NCBI RefSeq assembly: GCF_003063315.1
Contig: NZ_NERV01000001.1
Span: 806,001-870,000, forward strand
Source of the DNA: Limnohabitans sp. T6-5
Lineage (GTDB): Bacteria; Pseudomonadota; Gammaproteobacteria; Burkholderiales; Burkholderiaceae_C
Reading direction: 5' to 3'
Length of the DNA stretch: 64,000 nucleotides
The position numbers were made by a program, and so were the translations under genes. Shown in pieces: positions 46,715-55,360 of the stretch; position 1 is the first letter of the stretch; each line of letters opens with the position of its first letter. The notes below the pieces were generated by a model, which worked only from the letters and a program-made list of their open reading frames with translations, had not been told where the DNA came from and did not search any database.

Positions 46715-47595
46715 ATGATCTCTGGTCAACCTTGGCCCAATTGACGGTGAATGGCATCGCCGTGGGGGCCATTTATGCCCTGGTGGCGCTGGGCATTGTG
46801 CTGATCTACAAAGCCACCGAAGTGCTGAATTTTGCACACGGCGACTTGCTGGTGGTCTCGGCCTTCAGCGCCTGGGGGCTGATCACCGTTTGGGGACTGC
46901 CGTTCTGGCTGGCCCTGCTGATCACCGTCATCAGTGTGGCGCTGTTCGCTTACGCCCTCGACGCTTTCATCATCCGCCGCATCGCCGGTCAACCCCAGTT
47001 TTCAGGGGTGATGCTGACCATTGCCCTGGCCTTCATGATCCGGGGCGCTGTCAGCATGGTGTTTGGCCCGGAGTCGCGCAACTACCCCACGCCCTGGACC
47101 AACCAGAGCAGCCAGATTGCGGGACTGTCCATCGCCAACTTGCAATTGGTGATTCTGGGCACCTCCATGCTGGTGACGTTGGTGCTGTTTTTCTTTTTCC
47201 GCTACACGCGTTTGGGCGTGGCCATGCAAGCCGCTTCGCAAAACCAGCTGGCCGCTTACCTCAACGGTGTGCGTGTCAAACGGGTCAACTCGCTGGTGTG
47301 GGCACTGGGCGGCATCACCGCAGCCTTCGCTGGGGTTTTGCTCGCGCCCATCACCTTGGTGGACATCAGCTTGTGGTTTGTCACGCTCAAAGCACTGTCA
47401 GCCCTGGTGCTGGGGGGATTTGGCAGCATTCCGGGCGCCATTGTTGGCGGCTTGCTGATCGGTCTGATTGAACAATACGCCGGGGTCTACATGCCCGATG
47501 GCACCAAGGACATCGTGGCCTATCTGGTGCTGATCGGGGTCCTCATCGTGCGCCCGCATGGTCTGCTGGGTGAAGCCCACGGACGCCGCGTCTGA
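46711..47595 (+). CDS. LivH-type ABC transporter permease
   Basis: 294-residue inner-membrane permease of the branched-chain amino acid (HAAT) transporter family. 'VNGIAVGAIYALVALGIVLIYKATEVLNFAHGDLLVVSAF' in parts, 'GVRVKRVNSLVWALGGITAAFAGVLLAPI' and 'LGGFGSIPGAIVGGLLIGLIEQY' are typical. HAAT systems next to acyl-CoA ligases and thiolases often import aromatic or terpenoid acids rather than amino acids. ATGA overlap with the HxlR gene. Confidence 0.92.
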   Translation: MNDLWSTLAQLTVNGIAVGAIYALVALGIVLIYKATEVLNFAHGDLLVVSAFSAWGLITVWGLPFWLALLITVISVALFAYALDAFIIRRIAGQPQFSGVMLTIALAFMIRGAVSMVFGPESRNYPTPWTNQSSQIAGLSIANLQLVILGTSMLVTLVLFFFFRYTRLGVAMQAASQNQLAAYLNGVRVKRVNSLVWALGGITAAFAGVLLAPITLVDISLWFVTLKALSALVLGGFGSIPGAIVGGLLIGLIEQYAGVYMPDGTKDIVAYLVLIGVLIVRPHGLLGEAHGRRV

Positions 47596-47609
47596 ACAGG
47601 AAAAGCTGC

Positions 47610-48686
47610 ATGCAATTCGATTACCACACCCGATACCGCGAAGGCTTTGCGCTGTGGCGCACCGCTTTTGACCGCAACGTTTATGCCTTGCTGCTGCTGG
47701 TCTTGTGCGCCCTGCCCTGGTTCATCACGCCCTTTGCACTGGGTGAGATGGCCTACGTGTTCATTTTGTGCGTGGCCAGCCTGGGCTTGATGGCCCTCAC
47801 AGGGCTGACAGGTCAGGTCTCACTCGGTCATGCCGCTTTCGTGGCCATTGGTGCCTATGGCCACGCCTGGTTCTTGTCCAAGGGCTTGCCCCTGCCCGTG
47901 TCCATGTTACTGGCAGCCTTGACCAGTGCAGCAGCAGGTCTGCTGGTGGGCATTCCGGCCATCCGGGTTTCGGGGCTTTACCTGGCCATGGTCACCATGG
48001 CTTTTGCCATCATCATTGAACAGGTCATTGGCCACTGGAGCTCGGTGACCGGCGGCTTCACGGGCCTGGCCGTGAACGACCCGATCGTGTGGGGCCTGTC
48101 CCTGAGCGGACCCAAGGCCTTCTATTACTTTTGCCTGGCGATGCTGACCCTGGTGTTGCTGGCCTTGCTCAACCTCTTGCGTTCGGGCATGGGCCGCGCC
48201 TTGATGGGCGTGCGTGAGTCCGAGGCGGCATCGTATGCGCTGGGCATTCCGGTCGAGCGCGTCAAAGCGGGCGCCTTTGCACTTTCAGCCGGTATCACCG
48301 GTCTGGCGGGCAGCATGCTGGCGCATCACCTGAAATACCTGACACCCGATGGTTTCACCTTGCTGCTGTCCCTGGAGCTGGTGCTGATGGTGGTCATTGG
48401 GGGCTTGGGCAGCCTGCGGGGCGCGGTGCTGGGCGCCATTTTGATCAGCTTGCTGCCCACGGCGATCTCGCGCATCAAGCCCTTTTTGCCAGATGGACTG
48501 GCCCGGCAATTCGGGCTTGAAACTTTTATTTTTGGCCTCGTGCTGGCCATCTTTGTGCTGTATGAACCCATGGGCCTGAATGGCCGCTGGATCAAGATCC
48601 GCAGTCTTTTGGAGTCTTTCCCCCTCTACCGCAAAGACACCTTCAAGCGCAACAAGCGCTACATGAAATCGGAGCGTTACCGTTGA
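47610..48686 (+). CDS. LivM-type ABC transporter permease
   Basis: 358-residue second permease with about nine helices. 'GLTGQVSLGHAAFVAIGAYGHAWF', 'GIPAIRVSGLYLAMVTMAFA' and 'GMGRALMGVRESEAASYALGI' are LivM hallmarks. The cytoplasmic tail after the last helix ('KIRSLLESFPLYRKDTFKRNKRYMKSERYR') is about 30 residues long and very basic, a feature shared with relatives from ligase-linked clusters. Its stop overlaps a TTG start of livG. Confidence 0.92.
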   Translation: MQFDYHTRYREGFALWRTAFDRNVYALLLLVLCALPWFITPFALGEMAYVFILCVASLGLMALTGLTGQVSLGHAAFVAIGAYGHAWFLSKGLPLPVSMLLAALTSAAAGLLVGIPAIRVSGLYLAMVTMAFAIIIEQVIGHWSSVTGGFTGLAVNDPIVWGLSLSGPKAFYYFCLAMLTLVLLALLNLLRSGMGRALMGVRESEAASYALGIPVERVKAGAFALSAGITGLAGSMLAHHLKYLTPDGFTLLLSLELVLMVVIGGLGSLRGAVLGAILISLLPTAISRIKPFLPDGLARQFGLETFIFGLVLAIFVLYEPMGLNGRWIKIRSLLESFPLYRKDTFKRNKRYMKSERYR

Positions 48687-49462
48687 GCCCCATCCAAGCC
48701 CCAAGCCCTTTGCTGTCGGTCCAGAACCTGTCGCTCGCCTTTGGTGGCGTGAAGGCCATCACGGACCTCAGCCTGGAGGTTCATCCCGGTGAAGTCCTGG
48801 CCGTGATCGGACCCAATGGCGCTGGGAAAACCTCCCTGCTCAATGCCGTGACCCGCGTGTTCGACCCCACCAGTGGGCAGATCAACTTCAAAGGCCAGGA
48901 CCTCACACGCCTGCAACGCCACCAGATCGCCCATCTGGGTGTGGCGCGCACCTTCCAGAACATCGAACTCTTTGAAGCCGCCACAGTGCTGGACAACTTG
49001 CTCTTGGGTCGAAACCGCTTCTTCCAGGGCCATTGGTGGCAGCAAATCCTGCGCACCCCGGCACTGACACGCCTGGAAGAGGCTGCACACGCTGAGGTGG
49101 AAGATGTCATCGATTTTCTGGAACTCACCCCCTGGCGACATGCCCAGATTGCAGGCCTGCCCTATGGCGTGCGCAAGGTGGTTGAGCTGGGCCGCGCCCT
49201 GTGCGCCAAACCCGAATTGCTCTTTCTGGACGAGCCCGCTTCCGGTCTGAACCCGGAGGAAACGCGCGAGCTGGCATTCTGGATCGACGACATCCGCAGT
49301 GAACTGGGCATCACCGTGGTCATGGTCGAACACGACATGTCCCTGGTCAGTGCTGTGGCCGACCGGGTCATCTGCATGGCGCAAGGGCGCGTGCTGGCCG
49401 AAGGCAGCCCCAGTGCTGTGCAAAGTCACCCGGCCGTGATCGCCGCTTATTTGGGAGCCTGA
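48683..49462 (+). CDS. LivG-type ABC transporter ATPase (TTG start)
   Basis: 259-residue ATPase. Walker A GPNGAGKTS, 'LGVARTFQNIELFEAATVLDNLLLGRN', a signature-loop region 'LPYGVRKVVELGRAL' and Walker B 'LLFLDEPASGLNPEET' fit LivG. No ATG precedes 'LSVQNLSLAFGGVKAI', so the best start is TTG 48683, which forms a TTGA overlap with the permease stop; GGAGCG is 7 bases before. The signature deviates from LSGGQ as is common for LivG (LPYG..). Confidence 0.9.
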   Translation: MSPIQAPSPLLSVQNLSLAFGGVKAITDLSLEVHPGEVLAVIGPNGAGKTSLLNAVTRVFDPTSGQINFKGQDLTRLQRHQIAHLGVARTFQNIELFEAATVLDNLLLGRNRFFQGHWWQQILRTPALTRLEEAAHAEVEDVIDFLELTPWRHAQIAGLPYGVRKVVELGRALCAKPELLFLDEPASGLNPEETRELAFWIDDIRSELGITVVMVEHDMSLVSAVADRVICMAQGRVLAEGSPSAVQSHPAVIAAYLGA

Positions 49463-49464
49463 AG

Positions 49465-50241
49465 ATGGGCGTTTTGCTGGACATACGAAACCTGGAAACC
49501 TGGTACGGCCCGATTGCGGCCATGCAAGGCGTGAACCTGCAGGTTGAACAAGGCCAAATGGTGACCGTGCTGGGTGCCAATGGCGCAGGAAAAACCACCT
49601 TGCTCAACACCCTGGCAGGCGTGATCGACCCTTTCAAGGGAGAAGTTCTTTTCAACGACCAGAAGGTGCATGGCCTGGATGCCGACGAGGTCTGCCGCCG
49701 TGGTTTGGTGCTGGTGCCTGAAGGGCGTCAAATCTACCCCTTCCTGAGTGTTCGGGAAAACCTCAACATGGGCGCTTACACACGAACCGATGGCTCGCAG
49801 ACTGAACAAGATTTGGCGCGGGTCTTTGAATGGTTTCCTCGCTTGCTGGAACGCCAGGAGCAGCACGCCGGTTTACTCTCCGGTGGTGAGCAGCAAATGC
49901 TGGTGATCGGCCGCGCTTACATGAGTCAGCCGAAACTGCTGATGCTCGACGAACCGTCTTTGGGTCTGTCGCCTTTGCTGACCAAGGAAATTTTCAACAT
50001 CATCAGCCGCATCCGGCATGAAACCGGCACCGCTGTGTTGGTGGTTGAACAAAATGCGGCCATTGCGCTGGCCCATGCTGACTATGGCTACATCATGGAG
50101 TTGGGTCGCATTGTGGCGGCGGACACCTGCAGTGCCCTGAGCCAAAAAGCCGATGTGCGCGAAGCCTATCTCGGCGGACATGCCACGCAAGGCCTGAGCG
50201 GCACCCAACAACGCTGGAAACGGCGCAAGACCTGGCGATGA
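49465..50241 (+). CDS. LivF-type ABC transporter ATPase
   Basis: 258-residue ATPase. Walker A GANGAGKTT, 'GLVLVPEGRQIYPFLSVRENLNMGAY', signature LSGGEQQM and Walker B 'LLMLDEPSLGLSPLL' identify LivF. It ends with a short basic tail 'QQRWKRRKTWR', absent in most LivF, and overlaps the ligase start by ATGA. Gap to livG is 2 bases. Confidence 0.93.
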   Translation: MGVLLDIRNLETWYGPIAAMQGVNLQVEQGQMVTVLGANGAGKTTLLNTLAGVIDPFKGEVLFNDQKVHGLDADEVCRRGLVLVPEGRQIYPFLSVRENLNMGAYTRTDGSQTEQDLARVFEWFPRLLERQEQHAGLLSGGEQQMLVIGRAYMSQPKLLMLDEPSLGLSPLLTKEIFNIISRIRHETGTAVLVVEQNAAIALAHADYGYIMELGRIVAADTCSALSQKADVREAYLGGHATQGLSGTQQRWKRRKTWR

Positions 50242-52097
50242 AACGGCCCCCCATGCACACCATTCATACGATGACACCCTCCGCCATCACCTACCTGGGC
50301 GAAGACACACCTGCCAAGGTCTTTCGCCAACGTTGCAAGGCTTGGGCCGCGCTGCCCGCCCTGCGTTACAAGCAACGGGGCCTTTGGCAAACCACGACGT
50401 GGGGCGAGTACTACGGCCATGCCCGAGCCACAGGCCTGGCTTTGCAAGCCTTGGGCATGGAGCGCGGTCAGGTGGTATGCGTCCTGGCCGAAAACCGCCC
50501 CGAATGGCTGTTTGTCGACATGGGCGCGCAGTGCATGGGCTTCATCGGCAACGGTGTGTACCCCACCTCCTCCGAAGGTCAGTTGCAACACATCCTGGTC
50601 GACTCCGGTGCGCGCATCCTGTTTGTGGAAAACCAGGAGCAACTGGACAAGGCCCTGGCCATTCGGGATCAATGCCCGCTGCTGCAACGCATCGTGGTTA
50701 TGGAACGCGAAGGTCTGCGGGGGTTCAGCGACCCGGCGGTTGAATTCTTTGACGACTTTCTGGCACAAGGCCACACCCTGGCACAAACCCGTCTCAACGA
50801 CTTTGAAACCTCGATCGATCACACCCAAGGTGATGCACTGGCCTTTCTGGTTTACACCTCGGGCACCACGGGCGCGCCCAAGGGTGCCATGATCCTGAAC
50901 AGTAACCTGGTGTTTCAGCTGAGCCTGGCCACCGAATACCTGGATGTGCAGCAGGGCGACAAATCGGTGTCATTTTTGCCCTTGTGCCACATCGCCGAGC
51001 GCATGTCCTCGGTCTACAACCCACTGGCTGTGGGTTTGATTGTTCACTTCCCGGAAAACTCCGGCACGGTGTTCAATGACCTGCGCGAAGTCGCCCCGCA
51101 TCTTGTGTTTGCGCCCCCGCGCTTCTGGGAAAAAATGTACTCCCAGATCGACCTGTTCATGCGCGATGCGATTGCACCCGCCCGATGGGCCTACCAGACG
51201 GCCAGAAGATGGGGCGCGGCCCATGTCGAAGCGCAATTGCAAGGTCAACACATCTCACCACCGGGTTTTTTGCAAAAGGCCTTGCAATGGCTGGCCCTGC
51301 GCAATGTGCGCATCTTTTTAGGCCTGCAAAACGTCAAAAGTGCCTTGACCGGCGCTGCACCGGTGCCGCCCGATTTGATCCGCTGGTATCTGGGCTGCGG
51401 CATTGAATTGCGCGAAGCCTTTGGCATGACCGAAACCACCGGCTTTTGCACCGCCACACCCCAAGGGGCATTGCGCCTGGGCTGGGCGGGCATCAAGGCC
51501 CCGGGCACCGAAATGCGAATTGGCGTTGACAATGAAGTGCAGGTGCGCGGCCCCAACGTTTTTGGCGGCTACTGGAACATGCCTGAGAAAACCCGCGAAA
51601 GCATCGACGACGAAGGTTGGTTGCACACCGGTGACTGCGGCGAAATCAGCGCTGAAGGCTATCTGGCGATCCGCGATCGCATCAAGGACATCCTGATCAC
51701 CTCCGGGGGCAAGAATGTCACGCCCAGCCACATTGAAAGTCTGCTCAAGTTCAGCCCCTACATCACCGACGCCGTGGTCATTGGTGATGGCCGCAAATAC
51801 CTCACTTGCCTGGTCATGATCGATCAAGAGCATGTGGCCCGCTATGCCCAAGAACATCAAGTGCCCTACACCGACTTTGCCAGCCTGACCCGTGCGCCGG
51901 AGGTGATTGCCCTTATCCATGCCGAAATCGAGCGGATCAACCCCCAACTGGCCCGGGTGGAACAAATCAAGTCTTTCAAAATCATTGGCGAATTGCTCAC
52001 GGCCGAGGACGAAGAGCTCACGCCAACGATGAAACTCAAACGCAAGGTCATTGCCAGCAAATACGCGGCCTTGATCGACAGCATGTATGAAAACTGA
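50238..52097 (+). CDS. AMP-dependent acyl-CoA synthetase (long, FAA1-like)
   Basis: 619-residue ANL enzyme. YTSGTTGAPKG, 'LPLCHIAERMSSVYNPL', 'REAFGMTETTGFC', 'TGDCGEISAEGYLAIRDRIKD' and a C-terminal part with 'TPTMKLKRKVIASKY' show the long-chain FadD15/FAA1 subgroup, in which the second half is longer than in short-acid ligases. It should couple the imported or internally produced hydrophobic acid to CoA. The first in-frame ATG (50238) overlaps livF; ATG 50253 is the alternative. Genes for importer and activation thus sit together. Confidence 0.9.
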   Translation: MKRPPMHTIHTMTPSAITYLGEDTPAKVFRQRCKAWAALPALRYKQRGLWQTTTWGEYYGHARATGLALQALGMERGQVVCVLAENRPEWLFVDMGAQCMGFIGNGVYPTSSEGQLQHILVDSGARILFVENQEQLDKALAIRDQCPLLQRIVVMEREGLRGFSDPAVEFFDDFLAQGHTLAQTRLNDFETSIDHTQGDALAFLVYTSGTTGAPKGAMILNSNLVFQLSLATEYLDVQQGDKSVSFLPLCHIAERMSSVYNPLAVGLIVHFPENSGTVFNDLREVAPHLVFAPPRFWEKMYSQIDLFMRDAIAPARWAYQTARRWGAAHVEAQLQGQHISPPGFLQKALQWLALRNVRIFLGLQNVKSALTGAAPVPPDLIRWYLGCGIELREAFGMTETTGFCTATPQGALRLGWAGIKAPGTEMRIGVDNEVQVRGPNVFGGYWNMPEKTRESIDDEGWLHTGDCGEISAEGYLAIRDRIKDILITSGGKNVTPSHIESLLKFSPYITDAVVIGDGRKYLTCLVMIDQEHVARYAQEHQVPYTDFASLTRAPEVIALIHAEIERINPQLARVEQIKSFKIIGELLTAEDEELTPTMKLKRKVIASKYAALIDSMYEN

Positions 52098-52170
52098 GAA
52101 GGCCACTCAGGATAAGCACGGTTCCATGAAACAGGCCAGATGGCTACCTTTTACCAACCAGGAGACAACC

Positions 52171-53343
52171 ATGAAACTCAGCAGAAGACTTCTCATCCTC
52201 AGCGCCGCGGGCGCCCTCATGGCCTCGGCGCAGGCCCAGACCTCACAAGGTGTCAGTGACACCGAAATTGTGATCGGCACCCACATTGACCTGTCCGGCC
52301 CGGCAGCAGCGGGCATGCCCATGCTGCGCAACGGCATGCAGTTGCGCATCGATGAACTCAACGCCGCAGGCGGTGTGCATGGTCGAAAGATCAAACTGAT
52401 CGTGGAAGACAACGCCAGCCAGCCCCAACAAGCGGTGCGGGCAGTGCAAAAACTGATCAAAAGCGACAACGTGCTGGCCATCGTGAACCCCTTCGGTTCC
52501 GGTCCCACAGCGGCCACCGTGAAAATGGCCACCGATGCAGGGGTCATGGTGTTTGCGCCTTGGGCCGCCTCAGGCATCATCCAGAAGGTCAGTGCCAACA
52601 GCCCCTTGCTCTTCACCACCGTCCAAAATTACGACACCACCACCGCCAACGGCCTTTCCTGGGCTGTCAAAAACTGGAAAAGCCAAAAAGTGGGGGTGAT
52701 TTATCAGGAAGGTCCATTCGGTGACCTGGTCAGAGCAGGTGTCAACCAAGCCCTGAAAGACGCAGGCCAAACCGTGGCCGCCGAAGCCGCCTACAAAGTG
52801 GGCGACATCGACTTCTCGTCCCAGGTGGCCAAGATGAAAGCCGCCAACGTCGATCTGATCGTGGCAGGCACCCTGGTGCGCGAGTCGGTAGGCGTCATGA
52901 CCGAAGTGAAAAAACTCAACTGGAGCCAAGTCAAGGTCCTGACCACCATTCCAGGTCGCTCGACCATCGTGGCCAAATTGGGCAAAGAGGCGACCGAAGG
53001 CATGTATGGCATCGGTGGCTGGAAATTGCACGACCCGGACACCAGTGACGCTGCGGCCAAGAAGTTCATGACAGACTTCAAAGCCAAGTTCAACATGGAT
53101 GCCGATGAAAACGCCGCCAATGCGTATTCCTACACTTCGTGGTTCATTGCCGGGCTGCAAGCGGCCGGTCGCAACCTGAACTCCCAATCCCTGGCCAAGG
53201 CCATGCCCGCTGTGGCCCACCAGGATTTCACGACCTTTTCGCGCCAGACCTTCGTGAACAACCACGTCGGTCAGGAACTGGCCTCGATCGATCAGATCAA
53301 GGGCGGCAAGTGGGTGCAAATTGCACCACCCAGCGGCAAGTGA
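52171..53343 (+). CDS. LivK-type ABC transporter substrate-binding protein
   Basis: 390-residue periplasmic protein. CAGGAG stands before ATG 52171; the signal peptide 'MKLSRRLLILSAAGALMASAQAQ' has an RR and ends in AQA. 'GVSDTEIVIGTHIDLSGPAAAGMPMLRNGMQLRIDELNAAGGVHGRK' in parts is the type I periplasmic-binding fold used for branched amino acids and for aromatic and other acids. It is the last gene of the cluster, 73 bases after the ligase; the frame upstream to 52087 is not part of it. The ligand is unknown. Confidence 0.92.
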   Translation: MKLSRRLLILSAAGALMASAQAQTSQGVSDTEIVIGTHIDLSGPAAAGMPMLRNGMQLRIDELNAAGGVHGRKIKLIVEDNASQPQQAVRAVQKLIKSDNVLAIVNPFGSGPTAATVKMATDAGVMVFAPWAASGIIQKVSANSPLLFTTVQNYDTTTANGLSWAVKNWKSQKVGVIYQEGPFGDLVRAGVNQALKDAGQTVAAEAAYKVGDIDFSSQVAKMKAANVDLIVAGTLVRESVGVMTEVKKLNWSQVKVLTTIPGRSTIVAKLGKEATEGMYGIGGWKLHDPDTSDAAAKKFMTDFKAKFNMDADENAANAYSYTSWFIAGLQAAGRNLNSQSLAKAMPAVAHQDFTTFSRQTFVNNHVGQELASIDQIKGGKWVQIAPPSGK

Positions 53344-53387
53344 TCACCTGACGGGCCCGTTCCATGTGATCGGGCCCGGCGATGCTT

Positions 53388-53393
53388 TACAAT
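53388..53393 (+). promoter_or_regulatory. candidate -10 box of tRNA-Ser
   Basis: TACAAT stands 13 bases before the tRNA 5' end, a good distance. No convincing -35 box was found. Confidence 0.45.
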
Positions 53394-53406
53394 ACCGGCC
53401 ATCGAC

Positions 53407-53494
53407 GGAAGCGTGGCAGAGTGGTCGATTGCAACGGTCTTGAAAACCGTCGACTCGCAAGGGTCCGTGAGTTCGAATCTCACCGCTTCCGCCA
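53407..53494 (+). tRNA. tRNA-Ser (anticodon TGA)
   Basis: 88 bases including an encoded CCA. Acceptor arms GGAAGCG and CGCTTCC pair perfectly; the anticodon loop between ACGGT and ACCGT is CTTGAAA, with anticodon TGA, reading UCA. The long variable arm (CGACTCGCAAGGGTCCG) and TTCGAAT in the T loop are those of a class II serine tRNA. Confidence 0.96.
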
Positions 53495-53526
53495 GCATTC
53501 CAGAATGCGACCATTTCTGCACCCTT

Positions 53527-53548
53527 GCGCCTATGAGGCGCATTTTTT
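53527..53548 (+). terminator. terminator after tRNA-Ser
   Basis: GCGCC (53527-53531), loop TATGA, GGCGC (53537-53541), then ATTTTTT. Confidence 0.85.
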
Positions 53549-53640
53549 ATGCGCGAATCGGTGCAAATGCGATCCAATCATTGATTGACCTCAGACGCTG
53601 CATGCACACCGTCATATTCCTAAGGCATGGACAAGACATG

Positions 53641-53668
53641 TTGAGCGCTGGCTGCGCAAGGCGCTCAA
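53641..53668 (+). promoter_or_regulatory. inverted repeat upstream of the ArnT-like gene
   Basis: TTGAGCGC and GCGCTCAA with a 12-base spacer, followed closely by TACACT (a possible -10 box). The gap 53495-53758 otherwise holds no gene. Confidence 0.3.
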
Positions 53669-53758
53669 GTTACACTGGCCTGTTGATGATTCTGATGGCC
53701 CGCAAGCCATGAGCCGTCCGACGAAGATCACCGCAAAACCACCCATCGCGCTTAACCA

Positions 53759-55321
53759 ATGACAGAGAACAAAAAGTCCTGGCTGACCATCGCATGCATC
53801 TGGCTATTGCTGCTGATCCTCGCGACCATCAGACCCTTGTCCCTGCCGGATGAGGGGCGTTACGCAGACATTGGCCGCTGGATGTTCCTGTCTGGCGACT
53901 GGTTGGTTCCCCGGCTCAATGGCATCCCGTTCTTTCACAAACCCCCTTTGCTGTATTGGTTGCAAGCCGAAGTTTTCAGCCTCATGGGCGTGCATGTTTG
54001 GACGGCTCGGCTGGTCACCGCTGTCCACGCCCTGATCATGCTGAGCTGTGTCTACCTCGGCGTGCGGCACATTCAGGGCGATATCACAGCCCGTAAAGTG
54101 AGCATGGTGCTGGGCTCAAGCGTGGGTTTTTTGATTGGCGGTCAGTACATCAACCATGATTTTTTGGTGGCGACCTGGATCACGGTGGCCATTGGCCTGT
54201 TTGCCATCTCTTTGAAAGATGACGATCAGCCGAATGCCCTTTGGGCTCGGCTTGGCTTTGTCGCTTGCGGCCTGGGTGTTTTGAGCAAAGGCTTGATCGG
54301 TGTCGTGCTGCCCGGCATGGTGATGTTGCCCTGGGTGCTCATGACCGGCAAAACCCGCCAGCTGATCCACTTTCCCTGGATCAGCGGCCTGCTGTTGCTC
54401 GCCTGCACCGCCATGCCCTGGATGCTCGAAGCGCAAAGGCATTACCCGGAGTTCTTTGACTATTTCATCATCGGACAGCATTTTTCCCGTTTCAGCGGAA
54501 ACCAATTCAACAACCAGCAAGCCTGGTGGTTTTACCCCGGGGTCATTGCGATCTTCATGTTTCCATGGGTGATTTTCATCGCCTGGAATGCATTGCAAAA
54601 ACTCCTCGTGTGGCGCCCCTTCGGCGACAAAGGCCTGACTCAGCGCGATCCCTGGACTGCTTTGGCCTGGATCTGGCTGTTGATGATTCTGCTTTTTTTC
54701 TCGCTGCCAACTTCCAAACTGATGGGCTACATCCTGCCCGTCATTCCACCGGTCGCCCTCCTGGCGGTCTACAGCTGGAACCAGCTCACTTCTCAGAAAA
54801 AATCCGCACCGTTCTGGTTCACGGGGCTGTGTGGCTTGAGCATGGCGTTCGCCATCGGTGGCAATTTCCTGGCCCGTTACAACAGTCTGGAAGATGCCGC
54901 GCTGGATACCGCCCAAAAATTGACCTGCCTTTCAGCCCCCAAGGATCCAGTGTTTGTCACCGGAGACTATCCCTTCGATGTGCCGTTTTTGGCCAATCGC
55001 TCCCAAGCATTGATTGTGGTTGAGAACTGGGATGAGGCCCGCCGCAATTCAGGAGACAACTGGCGGAGGGTATTTTTTGAAGGTGCAGACTTTGATCCTG
55101 CATCGGGCAAGGTCCTGCAAAACCCGGATGTCCTGCAACAGTCTTCATCAGATGTCCGGTGGCTGATCACCCCTGCACAGTTTCAATTGACACCGGCCAT
55201 GCAAACTGTCTGGCAAATCGCTTTCGAGGAAAAGGCCTGGAAGCTTTGGCGCTCAGGCCCCACGCCATCGGACACCGGTGCAGCGCATTGTGGTCCCCCC
55301 CGGACAAACGGCAAGCCATGA
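53759..55321 (+). CDS. ArnT-like glycosyltransferase (family GT39/GT83)
   Basis: 520-residue integral membrane glycosyltransferase with about 11 helices and a C-terminal periplasmic domain. The first periplasmic loop 'RPLSLPDEGRYADIGRWMFLSGDWLVPRLNGIPFFHKPPLLYW' contains, in parts, the catalytic 'PDEGRYA' and 'FHKPPLLYW' of lipid A 4-aminoarabinose transferases. Such enzymes move a sugar from undecaprenyl phosphate to lipid A or protein. No arn biosynthesis genes are near, so the sugar may differ. It lies 39 bases before the lptF start, a suitable neighbour for LPS modification. Confidence 0.85.
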   Translation: MTENKKSWLTIACIWLLLLILATIRPLSLPDEGRYADIGRWMFLSGDWLVPRLNGIPFFHKPPLLYWLQAEVFSLMGVHVWTARLVTAVHALIMLSCVYLGVRHIQGDITARKVSMVLGSSVGFLIGGQYINHDFLVATWITVAIGLFAISLKDDDQPNALWARLGFVACGLGVLSKGLIGVVLPGMVMLPWVLMTGKTRQLIHFPWISGLLLLACTAMPWMLEAQRHYPEFFDYFIIGQHFSRFSGNQFNNQQAWWFYPGVIAIFMFPWVIFIAWNALQKLLVWRPFGDKGLTQRDPWTALAWIWLLMILLFFSLPTSKLMGYILPVIPPVALLAVYSWNQLTSQKKSAPFWFTGLCGLSMAFAIGGNFLARYNSLEDAALDTAQKLTCLSAPKDPVFVTGDYPFDVPFLANRSQALIVVENWDEARRNSGDNWRRVFFEGADFDPASGKVLQNPDVLQQSSSDVRWLITPAQFQLTPAMQTVWQIAFEEKAWKLWRSGPTPSDTGAAHCGPPRTNGKP

Positions 55322-55360
55322 GCCATCCTGCTTTGACAGCCTTGGATTGAGGGAGGCTCC

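Noticed and set aside
53413..53712. 99-codon frame starting inside the tRNA
   Set aside because: It begins in the tRNA-Ser and crosses its terminator; it has no ribosome binding site or family.
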